Below are positions 43,944-52,812 of a stretch of DNA of 64,000 nucleotides, one piece after another; the first letter of the stretch is position 1, and each line of letters opens with the position of its first letter. The position numbers and the translations under genes are program-made. Below the pieces are notes generated by a model. That model was given only the letters and a program-made list of their open reading frames with translations, did not search any database and was not told where the DNA came from. The stretch spans positions 284,177-348,176 of the forward strand of contig NZ_FOPJ01000001.1 in the NCBI RefSeq assembly GCF_900113445.1, in the 5' to 3' direction. The DNA is from Corynebacterium spheniscorum. Lineage in GTDB: Bacteria > Actinomycetota > Actinomycetes > Mycobacteriales > Mycobacteriaceae.

Positions 43944-44843
43944 TTAGGGGGTGTTGCCAAGAGCTTCAGCAAGCTGGGTGACAGCCTGTGGTTGCCCGGC
44001 GATACTCCATGTCACCCCACCGGCCTCCACGCGAGTCGCCGCCCCACCTACGCTTTCGATCAACGCTTTACCGGGCAGCCAATCCCAGGCGGGAACCGAA
44101 TGTTGCATCCAACAGCCGATCGTGCCATCGGCGACGCTCGCTAGATCCACCGAACCGGCGCCGAAGGAACGAGCAGTGGCAAAACATTGCACACCGCGCA
44201 CCCATGCGTGGAGCAGTTCTGCTTGGGACATGAAAGTCGGGTGCAAATAGGTGCCCAGGCAAAGGTGGTCAGCTGGAAGATCCGGGAGCGGTTTTAGCGG
44301 TTGGCCATCTCGGGTACCGGGGATATCTGGCCCACCGAACCAGGTGTAGCCCATAGCGGGTCGGTGCACCGCTCCGAAGATAAGTCGATCAGGTGCTTCC
44401 GGTTCGCCCTCCACCAGTGCTAATGCAGAGCACCAATAGTCCGATCCGCTGCTGAAGTTCCAGGTGCCGTCAATCGGATCAATAACCCAGGTTCTTCCGC
44501 TCGTCGATGCTTTACGCGCACCTTCTTCACCATAAAAACCATCTTCCGGGCGCAAGCGCGATAAAGCCCCGGTAATGAATTGCTCCGCAGCTTGATCTGC
44601 TTCGGTCACCACATCAGACACATTGGTTTTCTCAGTGGCGGACAACCCACCGGTTTCACGCATCCGCCACGCCAAGCGCCCGGCGTTATAGACCAAGGCC
44701 TGCGCCAGGTGCTCATCACTGGAACCATCATGAGCAATCACGAAGGTGGAGGTGATGGCTTGGATCATCTCGGCAAGCGAGGCAGCAGGGTGTTGCTGGC
44801 CATCCTGGGTGGGGGACTGATCAGAGCTGTGCTGTGGACTCAT
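43944..44843 (-). CDS. Inositol-monophosphatase-family phosphatase
   Basis: 299 residues from ATG 44843 (MSPQHSSDQ); the open frame extends 50 codons further into a tandem-repeat stretch with no ribosome site, which I exclude. Motifs: EEGARK (about residue 110), [19 protein letters not shown] and [18 protein letters not shown]. The substrate may be myo-inositol-1-phosphate, made for phosphatidylinositol and mycothiol, but related members act on other sugar phosphates. 29 bp separates it from hisN, so the two are likely an operon. Confidence 0.85.
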   Translation of the reverse strand: MSPQHSSDQSPTQDGQQHPAASLAEMIQAITSTFVIAHDGSSDEHLAQALVYNAGRLAWRMRETGGLSATEKTNVSDVVTEADQAAEQFITGALSRLRPEDGFYGEEGARKASTSGRTWVIDPIDGTWNFSSGSDYWCSALALVEGEPEAPDRLIFGAVHRPAMGYTWFGGPDIPGTRDGQPLKPLPDLPADHLCLGTYLHPTFMSQAELLHAWVRGVQCFATARSFGAGSVDLASVADGTIGCWMQHSVPAWDWLPGKALIESVGGAATRVEAGGVTWSIAGQPQAVTQLAEALGNTP

Positions 44844-44852
44844 GTGCTCTAT

Positions 44853-44916
44853 TGTGCACCCCCAGCGCGCCGCTATGCACCCCGGCCGCACTGCCATGCA
44901 CCCCAGCCGCACTGTG
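44853..44916. repeat. 21-bp tandem repeat, three copies
   Basis: ATGCACCCCGGCCGCACTGCC and ATGCACCCCAGCCGCACTGTG are adjacent 21-mers, with a diverged 22-bp copy (TGTGCACCCCCAGCGCGCCG...) on the left. They fill the 74 bp between the antiporter stop and the phosphatase start. Confidence 0.85.
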
Positions 44917-44917
44917 C

Positions 44918-46558
44918 TTAGGCACCTGGGCGGTGCACCGGCGGTTTGTGGGTCTTTTCCATTTCCGGGTGGTCTTGAATGAAGGCCGCCCAAGCATGAT
45001 CAGCCAACTCACGACCAGCACCTTCATAGAGGTAGGTAACGGCATCAGCACCAACCTCAATCAGCTCGAAGGTGGTGTGCCGCTCATGGGCGACTGCCGC
45101 CACCGTCAAAGGCAGGTTCGAGCGCTGCATAAGCTTTAACACCGTCAGGTTGGCTTCATGTTGAGGCATCGCCAACACAATCAACCGTGGCCCTTGCTCT
45201 TCCGAACGCATCCGGCGCCACAGGTCCGGGTCAGTGCCGTCCCCAGAGATCACACGCAGCCCGCGGTGGCGTAGGTCTTCCACTCGGTCATGGTCGAACT
45301 CAATGCCGGTGACTTCCAGATCATATTCATCAGAAAGACGCCGATACACACCGATCCCCACGCGCCCCATGCCAATCACCATCGCATTAATGCCATCGAC
45401 ATGTACCGGGCGTTCCCCAGGCAATAAACGCTCTTCGGGCACTGTGGGCAGCCAATCAACAATGCGGTTGGTTAAAGCATCACTACGCACGTTAATAAAG
45501 GTGGAGACCACGAAGCTTCCGGCCACCGCCACACCCATAATCGGCACCCAGGTTTCTGGTAGCAGTCCAGCGCTCACCGCCACCGAGGCGATAATCAACC
45601 CGAACTCCGAGTAATTAGACAAGGTAAGCGCTGTTAATGCGGTTGTACGATTCGACAGCCGCATGGAATGCAGCAGCAAAATCAGCGCCCCCGCCTTTAG
45701 TGGGATCAGCAACAGCAAGAAGGCGGCGATGAGGAAACCTTCCAGCGTGGGCACACCACCCAACCCAATTTGGATGAAGAAGCCAACCAAGAGCAGTTCT
45801 TTGACGCTCATCAAAGCGTCGAACATACGCTCCGCAATCGGGTGCCCGGAAAAGACCATGCCAGCAATCAGCGCACCAAAGTCGCCGCGGATCCCCGCGT
45901 AATCGAAGATCGTAAATGCCACACCCGCGATGGCCACACCACCGAGCACCACCAGCTCCGGGCGGCGAACGCGGTCCGGAAGGCGAGTAATAAGTGGGCG
46001 CAAAAAGGGAATCAGAATCAAGATCGGCGCCCATACTGCTGGCAGCGAGTGCGAAGAGACCACCAAGAAAGCAACCGCCACAATGTCCTGGAGTACCAGC
46101 ACACCAATGGAAATTGAGCCGACCATCGAACGCATCCGGCCGGTTTCTTCCAGCTGCGCCATCACGAACACGGTGGAACTAAAGCTGGTCGCTAAGCCGA
46201 TGAGCAGGAAGGAACTCCAGCCAGTGCCGGCAAAAACCGCCAGCGGTAGGAAACCCAAGGTCGCTAGTGCCGCTGCAACCAACAAGGTGTTAATACTGGC
46301 ATGGCCTACGGTTGTGCCCACCACGCGCGCTCGCATCAAGGTTTTGGGATCCAGGCGAAGCCCAATGGTGAATAGCAGCACCGTCACACCCAGATCAGCG
46401 ATGACATGCAGGCCATCAATCTCATGGATGCCCAGGAAGCTTAAGGCGAAACCGGCGGCGAGAAAACCTACAAGTGGGGGAAGGCGCACTGCGGCAGCAG
46501 CCAGCCCACCGATGATGGCAAAAAGAAGGGCCTCGACGTAGATCGCCGTTAATTCCAT
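44918..46558 (-). CDS. CPA2-family cation:proton antiporter with TrkA-N domain
   Basis: 546 residues. Twelve or so membrane helices form a Na+/H+ exchanger domain (LLFAIIGGLAAAAVRLPPLVGFLAAG, VTVLLFTIGLRLDPKTL, GLATSFSSTVFVMAQLEETG, GDFGALIAGMVFSG). From about residue 390 a TrkA-N (RCK) Rossmann domain follows: INAMVIGMGRVGIGVYRRL, GIEFDHDRVEDLRHRGLRVISGDGTDPDLW. The layout is that of KefB/YbaL/RosB proteins that export K+ or Na+ under electrophile or pH stress. The ATG is preceded on its strand by a region of imperfect repeats. Confidence 0.9.
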   Translation of the reverse strand: MELTAIYVEALLFAIIGGLAAAAVRLPPLVGFLAAGFALSFLGIHEIDGLHVIADLGVTVLLFTIGLRLDPKTLMRARVVGTTVGHASINTLLVAAALATLGFLPLAVFAGTGWSSFLLIGLATSFSSTVFVMAQLEETGRMRSMVGSISIGVLVLQDIVAVAFLVVSSHSLPAVWAPILILIPFLRPLITRLPDRVRRPELVVLGGVAIAGVAFTIFDYAGIRGDFGALIAGMVFSGHPIAERMFDALMSVKELLLVGFFIQIGLGGVPTLEGFLIAAFLLLLIPLKAGALILLLHSMRLSNRTTALTALTLSNYSEFGLIIASVAVSAGLLPETWVPIMGVAVAGSFVVSTFINVRSDALTNRIVDWLPTVPEERLLPGERPVHVDGINAMVIGMGRVGIGVYRRLSDEYDLEVTGIEFDHDRVEDLRHRGLRVISGDGTDPDLWRRMRSEEQGPRLIVLAMPQHEANLTVLKLMQRSNLPLTVAAVAHERHTTFELIEVGADAVTYLYEGAGRELADHAWAAFIQDHPEMEKTHKPPVHRPGA

Positions 46559-46600
46559 AGTGTTCTCAGGCCTTTCTTCCTTCGATTCCAGGGTTCACCC

Positions 46601-46671
46601 AAGCCCCACCGGGGCACAAGCCCCATCGGGGGCACAGGCGCCCACGGGAAGGCACGAGCCCCACGGGGCAC
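46601..46671. repeat. Degenerate 16-20 bp tandem repeat, four copies
   Basis: Units AAGCCCCACCGGGGCAC, AAGCCCCATCGGGGGCAC, AGGCGCCCACGGGAAGGCAC and GAGCCCCACGGGGCAC follow each other, with a partial fifth. Each unit is itself a small palindrome (GCCCC.CGGGGC). Confidence 0.8.
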
Positions 46672-46784
46672 AAGCCCTAAGTGCGGGCAGGTGAAAACCT
46701 GGGGTGCACCGCGGTTTCCATCCCAGGCGATAAGCAGGCTAGGGCAGTGGTGTACTTTCCCAGCCACGTCCCCCACGCACCTCG

Positions 46785-46802
46785 CTTAAGTACATACTTA
46801 AG
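46785..46802. promoter_or_regulatory. Candidate operator, 18-bp perfect palindrome
   Basis: CTTAAGT-ACAT-ACTTAAG, upstream of the antiporter on one side and of the membrane-protein gene on the other. Size and spacing suit a TetR- or MarR-type dimer; the regulator is unknown and no such gene is adjacent. Confidence 0.5.
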
Positions 46803-46986
46803 TGCGGAATAGTGGGACATCACCAGCATTTCTTTCCTCTCCCATGATAAACGGTGCTGGTCACCGACGGTCCTTCAGGTCCACCTCCACCCCACACTCA
46901 CCCCTCAACCCCACTGCCATCCCCAATAAAACCTTTGCCTTCCCCCTGTATCCCCACACCCCCGTTGCTGACCTACACTTCGAGTT

Positions 46987-47511
46987 ATGGATGTCATTAG
47001 CCACCTTGAGGTCCTGGGGCTCTCCGCGCTCCTCGGGCTCATGGTGCTGCCTTTTGCGCTCATCTACTTCGGGGTGTTCCTCAGCCAACACGCCTACCAC
47101 TACCGCAGCACCAACCGCGGTTTTCGCGCCGGGGTGCGTGCGCATTTCAAAGAATTCCGGCATGAACTCGGCTGGGGTTTCGTCGGCGCCTTCCTACTCG
47201 GCTTCATACCTCTTTATGCCTTAGCCGCAGCACGGCTTTCCCAGCCAGCCTTCATCGTCCTCATCGTTTTCTTCTCGCTGGTTTTATTAGGCATTGGTTT
47301 GTGGCGGATGCGCATCGCCCTCCACCGCTTCATAACCGCATCCGCGCTGGTCCTCGCCATTACGCCCGCAGCCACCATCGGCTTTGCTCTCGCCACCTCC
47401 CCAACTGATCCCACCGGTCTTGCCGCGGTGGGAGCCTTATTCATGGGAATCGGGGTAGGTTTTGTCAGTTTGCTGCTCCTCGAGATCATGGCGGCACTGC
47501 TCAGTGACTAA
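46987..47511 (+). CDS. Four- to five-TM membrane protein, unknown
   Basis: 174 residues from ATG 46987. Hydrophobic segments LGLSALLGLMVLPFALIYFGVFL, GWGFVGAFLLGFIPLYALAAA, FIVLIVFFSLVLLGIGLW, ITASALVLAITPAATIGFALA and VGALFMGIGVGFVSLLLLEIMAALL. No motif recognised. It lies 65 bp upstream of prfB on the same strand. Confidence 0.75.
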   Translation: MDVISHLEVLGLSALLGLMVLPFALIYFGVFLSQHAYHYRSTNRGFRAGVRAHFKEFRHELGWGFVGAFLLGFIPLYALAAARLSQPAFIVLIVFFSLVLLGIGLWRMRIALHRFITASALVLAITPAATIGFALATSPTDPTGLAAVGALFMGIGVGFVSLLLLEIMAALLSD

Positions 47512-47576
47512 GCGCCCCACACGCAACTCCCGCCTGAGAGTCTCCTCCCGCAGCGCACTAGGTAGAATGACGGACC

Positions 47577-48683
47577 ATGCGACCGGAGATCAGCGCTGAT
47601 GTAGATGACCTTGATGCCACCCTGGGCACCATTGAAAAAGTTATGAACCCAGGGGACCTGGAAGAGCGCGCCCGCGAACTCGAAGCCCAGGCCAGCGACC
47701 CGGAGCTATGGGATAACCCAGACCACGCCCAAACCGTCACCTCGGAGCTATCCCACGTCCAAGCCAAACTCCGCAAACTCCGGGATCTTCGCCAACGCGT
47801 CTCCGACCTGCCCATCATGTACGAGCTCGCCGAGGAAGAGGGCGATGGCCTCGAGCTCGCCGATGAGGAACGCGAAGCCCTCCGGCGTGAAATCGACGCC
47901 CTTGAGGTCACCACCATGCTGTCCGGGGAATATGATTCCCGCGAAGCCGTGCTCAATATCCGCTCCGGCGCGGGCGGTATCGACGCCGCCGATTTCGCCG
48001 AAAAACTCATGCGCATGTATCACCGTTGGGCCGAGAAACAGGGCCATAAGGTGGACATTTATGATATTTCCTACGCGGAAGAGGCCGGCATTAAATCCGC
48101 CACCATGGTCATTCACGGCGAATATATGTATGGCCAGCTCTCCGTCGAACAGGGCACCCACCGCCTGGTCCGCATCTCACCTTTCGATAATCAGGCGCGC
48201 CGCCAAACCTCTTTCGCCGAGGTCGAGGTCCTCCCGGTCGTCGAAACCACTGACCATATCGACATTCCCGATTCCGAGGTCCGCGTGGATGTTTATCGTT
48301 CCTCCGGCCCCGGCGGGCAGTCCGTCAACACCACTGACTCCGCCGTTCGCCTCACCCACATTCCCACCGGAATCGTGGTGACCTGCCAGAACGAGAAGTC
48401 CCAGATCCAAAACAAAGCTTCCGCCATGCGCGTGCTCCAAGCCAAGCTGCTGGAGCGCAAGCGTCAGGAGGAGCAGGCGGAACTCGATGCTCTCGGTGCT
48501 GGCGGCAACGCTTCTTGGGGCAACCAGATGCGCTCTTATGTCCTGCATCCTTATCAAATGGTCAAGGATCTGCGCACCAATTTCGAGGTCAATGATCCCC
48601 AAAAAGTCCTCGACGGCGATATCGACGGTTTCTTAGAGGCCGGCATCCGCTGGCGGATGGCTAAAGAAAATCAGGATTGCTAA
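47577..48683 (+). CDS. prfB: Peptide chain release factor 2
   Basis: 368 residues in one continuous frame, without the internal TGA frameshift of E. coli prfB. The GGQ catalytic loop is [18 protein letters not shown] (about residues 243-260) and the stop-codon-reading SPF is in [11 protein letters not shown] (about 200). RF2 recognises UGA and UAA and releases the peptide in the ribosome. It starts the block prfB-ftsE-ftsX-smpB-ssrA seen across actinobacteria. Confidence 0.97.
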   Translation: MRPEISADVDDLDATLGTIEKVMNPGDLEERARELEAQASDPELWDNPDHAQTVTSELSHVQAKLRKLRDLRQRVSDLPIMYELAEEEGDGLELADEEREALRREIDALEVTTMLSGEYDSREAVLNIRSGAGGIDAADFAEKLMRMYHRWAEKQGHKVDIYDISYAEEAGIKSATMVIHGEYMYGQLSVEQGTHRLVRISPFDNQARRQTSFAEVEVLPVVETTDHIDIPDSEVRVDVYRSSGPGGQSVNTTDSAVRLTHIPTGIVVTCQNEKSQIQNKASAMRVLQAKLLERKRQEEQAELDALGAGGNASWGNQMRSYVLHPYQMVKDLRTNFEVNDPQKVLDGDIDGFLEAGIRWRMAKENQDC

Positions 48684-48843
48684 TTTCGAGATCCTAAGTC
48701 CCACGCTCTCAAAGTCCCTGGCGGCGTGGGGTGCAGCGACGACGCTATGCCACGCCATAAAGCGCCCCTATCTGGGTAGTAAAAAATCGCCAAAATCGTC
48801 CCACAGGTAACATCTGCCCCATTAGTTCGCTAAGGTTGGCTGA

Positions 48844-49533
48844 GTGATCACCTTTGACTCGGTAACCAAGGAATATAAGACGTCCACGCGTCCCGCGCTG
48901 GACAACGTATCCCTGCACATCGATAAGGGCGAGTTCGTCTTCCTCATCGGACCGTCTGGTTCTGGCAAATCCACCTTCTTGGAATTGCTCATCCGAGAGG
49001 AAAACGTCAGCAGTGGTGATATCCACATGGCTGACTTCCATGTCAATAAACTCCGCGGCCGGCAAGTCAATAAGCTGCGCCAACGAGTGGGCTATGTCTT
49101 CCAGGATTTCCGGTTGCTGCCCAAAATGAATGTCTATGACAATGTCGCCTTCGCCCTTGAGGTGATCGGCAAGAAACGCGATGTGATTGCCAAGCGCGTG
49201 CCCGAAACCCTAGAGATGGTGGGTTTGGCCGCTAAAGCCAACCGCATGCCCCATGAACTTTCCGGTGGTGAGCAGCAACGCGTTGCCATCGCCCGGGCCT
49301 TTATTAACCGCCCGCTGGTGCTGCTTGCTGATGAGCCCACCGGCAACCTCGATCCGGAAACCTCCGACGGCATTATGAACCTGCTGACGCAGATCAACCG
49401 CACTGGAACCACCGTGATTATGTCCACCCACAATGCGCGCGCCGTGGATGATATGCGCCGCCGCGTTATTGAACTCCACCTCGGCAAAGTCGTCCGCGAT
49501 GATGCCCACGGTGTCTACGGCGAATCACGCTAG
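48844..49533 (+). CDS. ftsE: Cell-division ABC ATPase FtsE
   Basis: 229 residues from a GTG. Walker [10 protein letters not shown] (about residues 37-45), Q-loop VFQDFRLLP, signature ELSGGEQQR, Walker [12 protein letters not shown] and H-loop [10 protein letters not shown]. FtsE with FtsX transmits ATP hydrolysis across the membrane to a periplasmic peptidoglycan hydrolase (RipC in mycobacteria) during division. 24 bp separates it from ftsX with which it forms an operon. Confidence 0.96.
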   Translation: MITFDSVTKEYKTSTRPALDNVSLHIDKGEFVFLIGPSGSGKSTFLELLIREENVSSGDIHMADFHVNKLRGRQVNKLRQRVGYVFQDFRLLPKMNVYDNVAFALEVIGKKRDVIAKRVPETLEMVGLAAKANRMPHELSGGEQQRVAIARAFINRPLVLLADEPTGNLDPETSDGIMNLLTQINRTGTTVIMSTHNARAVDDMRRRVIELHLGKVVRDDAHGVYGESR

Positions 49534-49557
49534 GGAACTAGGAAGGGCAATCAAGAT

Positions 49558-50460
49558 ATGAAATTCGGATTCGTAATGCGGGAGGCCTTCCGTGGCCTCG
49601 GGCGCAATATCACCATGACCATCGCGCTGATTATCACCACCGCGATCTCCCTGGCGCTGCTCGCCACCGGTTTCCTGGTCACCAAAATGACCGAAGACAC
49701 CAAACAGATCTACCTTGACCGCGTCGAAGTTATGGTCCAATTCGACGAAGACACCAGCGCCAAAGATAAGGACTGTTCTTCTGAGGCCTGCCGCGAAGTC
49801 CGGCGATTGCTCGAACAGTCCGATGGCGTGGAATCCGTCAACTTCCGTTCCCGCGAGCAATCCTATGAGCGCTTCGTTGAAGTCTTCGGCGAAACCGATA
49901 AACAGCTCGTGGCATCTACCAGCCCCGATGCACTTCCCGCGGCACTGCATATTCGCCTCACCGACCCACTCGACACTAAACCCCTTGATCCCATCCGTGA
50001 TCTCCCCCAGGTGGAAGCTGTCGTTGACCAAGGCGATGATCTTCGCGGCGCCACCGATAACCTCGACTCGGTGCGTAACGCCACCTTCTTAGTTGCCGGC
50101 ATCCAGGCCATTGCCGCGATTTTCCTGATCGCCAATATGGTGCAGATCGCGGCCTTCAACCGCCGCCACGAAATCTCCATTATGCGCATGGTGGGTGCCA
50201 GCCGCTGGTACACCCAAATGCCCTTCGTGCTAGAAGCTTTGGTGGCCACCATCGTGGGCGCAATCCTCGCCGGCGTGGGTCTTTTCCTCGGCAAGGAATT
50301 CGTGGTGGATAAGGCACTACGTGGGGTCTATGAATCCCGCCTGATCGCCCCGATCACCAATAATGACATCTGGGTGGTACTCCCGGTTGTCGGTGTTATC
50401 GGTGTGCTCTTTGCGGCCTTAACTGCCCAAGTCACGCTGCGCGCCTACGTGCGTAAATAG
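49558..50460 (+). CDS. ftsX: Cell-division membrane protein FtsX
   Basis: 300 residues with four helices: [23 protein letters not shown] near the N-terminus, then [45 protein letters not shown] and [20 protein letters not shown]. Between the first and second lies an extracellular domain (about residues 45-165) with a Cys pair ([11 protein letters not shown]) that would bind the cell-wall hydrolase. Partner of FtsE. GGAAGGGC precedes the ATG. Confidence 0.95.
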   Translation: MKFGFVMREAFRGLGRNITMTIALIITTAISLALLATGFLVTKMTEDTKQIYLDRVEVMVQFDEDTSAKDKDCSSEACREVRRLLEQSDGVESVNFRSREQSYERFVEVFGETDKQLVASTSPDALPAALHIRLTDPLDTKPLDPIRDLPQVEAVVDQGDDLRGATDNLDSVRNATFLVAGIQAIAAIFLIANMVQIAAFNRRHEISIMRMVGASRWYTQMPFVLEALVATIVGAILAGVGLFLGKEFVVDKALRGVYESRLIAPITNNDIWVVLPVVGVIGVLFAALTAQVTLRAYVRK

Positions 50461-50468
50461 TGCGTCTT

Positions 50469-50491
50469 ACCCCGGCCGCAAGCGCCGGGGT
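50469..50491 (+). terminator. Short GC stem-loop between ftsX and smpB
   Basis: ACCCCGGC / GCCGGGGT with a 7-nt loop, 14 nt before the smpB ATG. It may attenuate readthrough or hinder ribosome access to smpB; no long T-run follows. Confidence 0.4.
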
Positions 50492-50504
50492 ACACTTTGT
50501 CGCC

Positions 50505-50993
50505 ATGGGCAAAAAGAAGAAAGCGAAAACTCCCGGCATTATCGCGAGTAATCGCCGCGCCCGGCACGACTACCACATTCTGGAGACCTACGAATGCGGC
50601 ATCGTGCTCGTAGGCACGGAGATTAAAGCACTGCGTGAAGGACGCGCCTCCATGGTGGATTGTTTCGCCACCATTGATGAAGGCGAAGTCTGGCTGCGCA
50701 ACCTCCACATCCCGGAATACTCCAGCGGCAGCTGGACCAATCATGCACCACGTCGAGTGCGTAAACTCCTGCTGCACCGCCGCGAAATCGACTCCCTCAT
50801 GGGTAAAGTCCGCGATGGTAAGCGCACCTTGGTGCCGCTCTCGCTCTACCTCAAGGACGGTCGCCTCAAGGTGGAACTCGGGCTCGCCCAAGGTAAGCAG
50901 GACTATGACAAGCGCCAGGACATCAAACGTCGTACCGAGGAGCGCGAGATCGTTCGCGAACTCGGCCGCCGCGTGAAGGGTATTAAGGCCTAA
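50505..50993 (+). CDS. smpB: SsrA-binding protein SmpB
   Basis: 162 residues from ATG 50505 ([11 protein letters not shown]); the in-frame upstream extension starts at 50460 and is excluded for lack of family sequence. Blocks: [71 protein letters not shown] and a basic C-terminal helix ending [13 protein letters not shown]. SmpB brings tmRNA to stalled ribosomes. The ssrA gene follows 97 bp on. Confidence 0.97.
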   Translation: MGKKKKAKTPGIIASNRRARHDYHILETYECGIVLVGTEIKALREGRASMVDCFATIDEGEVWLRNLHIPEYSSGSWTNHAPRRVRKLLLHRREIDSLMGKVRDGKRTLVPLSLYLKDGRLKVELGLAQGKQDYDKRQDIKRRTEEREIVRELGRRVKGIKA

Positions 50994-51005
50994 AACACCA
51001 GGTTC

Positions 51006-51034
51006 TTGAACCTTCTGCGGCTCTGCGCTAGAGT
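51006..51034 (+). promoter_or_regulatory. Promoter of the tmRNA gene
   Basis: TTGAAC and TAGAGT with a 17-bp spacer, 57 bp before the mature 5' end; the precursor leader carries the inverted repeat CTAATG...CATTAG (51049-51077). Confidence 0.65.
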
Positions 51035-51090
51035 GAATATTCCCTCCGCTAATGAGAACGCACATTTTCCGCATTAGTGAAGGTGACGAA

Positions 51091-51469
51091 GGGGCTGATT
51101 CTGGTTTCGACTTCGTCTATTAAGCCAGGGGAAGCGTGCCGGTGCAGGCTGATGACCACCGTAAGCGTCGCAGCAAACCAATAAGCGCCGAGAATACTCA
51201 GCGCGACTACGCCCTCGCTGCCTAATCCAGCGACCGCGTGTCTGTCAGCCCGGGGTTGTTCCCGCTCCGGATCCTGGCATCGACTAGGGAACTTGCCGTT
51301 TCAGTGCGTTAGCGGGCTGAAACGGGACACCTTACCGTTATCTGGGCCCGTCATCCGGACACGTTCGCCTGAGCCGGAGGGCCGAGCAGAGACCGATGCG
51401 CGAACTGCGCACGGAGAAGCCCTGGCGAGGTAACGAAGGACCCGGGTTCAATTCCCGGCAGCTCCACCA
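51091..51469 (+). ncRNA. ssrA: Transfer-messenger RNA
   Basis: 379 nt. The 5' GGGGCTG pairs with 3' CAGCTCC of the tRNA-like domain, which has the T-arm GGGTTCAATTCCC and an encoded CCA. The tag reading frame at 51187-51225 gives AENTQRDYALAA and stop TAA, close to the corynebacterial tag AEKSQRDYALAA. It tags stalled nascent chains for Clp degradation. Together with smpB just upstream this is a complete trans-translation pair. Confidence 0.95.
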
Positions 51470-51478
51470 CTAGCATTT

Positions 51479-51507
51479 CCCCTGGTCGTGAACGGCCAGG
51501 GGTTTTG
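51479..51507 (+). terminator. Terminator of ssrA
   Basis: CCCCTGG / CCAGGGG stem with a 10-nt loop followed by TTTTG. Confidence 0.88.
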
Positions 51508-52159
51508 TTCTATCTGCACTGGTAGACCTGTTGTCACACTGATCTAGCAAGTGCGCGTATCGGCCCCCAAATAGCGGATAGGTGGCACATTCTTGGCACA
51601 CAGGTATAGCAGCCCACGCACCTCAATTACTAACATCGCAGCACCACCGACCAGGCGCACCGAACCGGGCTGAAACACCGAACCTTATAAAAGCCTGATT
51701 TACCCCTTCTTAGCAGCGGGAACGCTGAAAACCAGACACACATTTTGCTACCTAAACTCGCTTTTGCACAAGGCGTTTTGGGGACCACAAACCCGCACCG
51801 TAACCGGACTAAGCTGAAGAACAACTTAACTTGCCATGAGCCCTCGGCCATATCCGGTCGAAAACCTGCACATAGCCACACCCAGCTATCTGCCAGCTAA
51901 AAATATTTGTGCTAGAAAGGTTCGGACGGTGCGACCCACGCCTCGCGCGCACAAGGAGTGCTGACCAAGCGGGGAAGCTGCGATAAAGCGCAGTACTTAC
52001 CTCCACAGGCCAGCCCTCAAGATCTGCTCTGCGAGGTCGCACCCCGAGCTCGTGCCCCGAGGCTGCGCCCCGAGGTCGCCCCTTAGGGCTGCTCAGGTCA
52101 TCACCATCCACGGCTAGAAGCCGCATTCTTCTGTTTAAGCGAAGTAGTGGAGGCAATCC
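51508..52159. other. Gene-poor region after tmRNA
   Basis: 650 bp with no convincing gene; long minus-strand open frames lack protein character. The 3' end of ssrA is a frequent integration site, but I saw neither an integrase nor a second copy of the tRNA-like 3' end in the window. A 13-bp tandem repeat lies at 52033. Confidence 0.5.
52033..52084. repeat. 13-bp tandem repeat, four copies
   Basis: GAGGTCGCACCCC, GAGCTCGTGCCCC, GAGGCTGCGCCCC and GAGGTCGCCCCTT in direct succession. Confidence 0.85.
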
Positions 52160-52748
52160 ATGTCCACATCTGAATCTGCACCAAACGGTCCTACTGAAAC
52201 CAGCGAGACTCGCCCGCATCAGACCATGGTCATCGCCGGCCCACCGAAAGGGGCATTACACCTCAGCCTTAGCCAAGGAAGTAGCAGCGCAACTATCTTC
52301 CCGAAACTGCGCGGTGGATCTCATCGAGGTCACCGATATGGATCTGCCCATGCACAACCCCGAAGACCATCATGATCCGGAGGGCTCTACCGATCCCCGC
52401 GTCCGAGAATTCGCCAAGCGCGTTCGCGAAACAGATTCTTTCGTCTGGATCTCCCCGATTTATAACGGCTCTTATTCCTCCGGGATCAAGCTACTCATCG
52501 ACAATATGAATATCCCCCTCATGCAGGGTAAACCGGTAGCCGTCATGGTGCAAGGTGGCGGCAGGTTCAGCGGCTCAGTCATCGACCACCTCCGCGCCAT
52601 TGGGGTTAACCTGCATGCCGATGTGGTCAATACGGCAGTCGCCACCAATCGCACCGACTTTGAGGTCACCGACAACCAGATCTCTTTAGTAAGCGAAGAA
52701 ATCCGGGCCCGGATCGAGCGTGCTCTTAATCAACTAGTAGGGGAGTAA
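52160..52748 (+). pseudogene. NADPH-dependent FMN reductase family protein, frameshifted
   Basis: ATG 52160 begins a frame that reads ...TMVIAGPPKG, the flavodoxin-like phosphate-binding loop, then drifts. The family sequence resumes one frame over: HYTSALAKEVAAQLSSRNCAVDLIEVTDMDLPMHNPEDHHDP, VWISPIYNGSYSSGIKLLIDNM, GKPVAVMVQGGG and so on to the stop at 52748. The slip is near the A3/G4 runs at 52247-52253; one extra A would explain it. Intact, it would be about 195 residues, an NAD(P)H:flavin/quinone oxidoreductase. Either inactivated or a sequencing error. Confidence 0.8.
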
Positions 52749-52812
52749 CCCAACCAGCACCACCTCACCGGGTGAAAAACTCGCCCGGATCTCATCACGC
52801 CGTGAGGAGTTT

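Larger units (their letters stand above)
46559..46986. other. Intergenic region with repeats and an operator-like palindrome
   Basis: 428 bp between divergent genes. It holds the degenerate repeat at 46601-46671 and the palindrome at 46785. Overlapping small open frames on both strands reflect the repeat composition and are not supported as genes. Confidence 0.55.

Noticed and set aside
44843..44993. 50-codon N-terminal extension of the IMPase-family gene
   Set aside because: It reads through the 21-bp repeats and into the antiporter gene; the ATG at 44843 fits the family start.
44834..45139. Plus-strand open frame with LCTPSAPLCTPAALPCTP repeats
   Set aside because: A reading of the 21-bp repeats followed by antisense of the antiporter; not a gene.
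51508..52159. Genomic island or prophage integrated at ssrA
   Set aside because: No integrase, no repeat of the tmRNA 3' end and no phage genes in the window.
51809..52219. 136-codon minus-strand open frame after tmRNA
   Set aside because: Covers the 13-bp repeats and the start of the reductase gene; no recognisable protein features.
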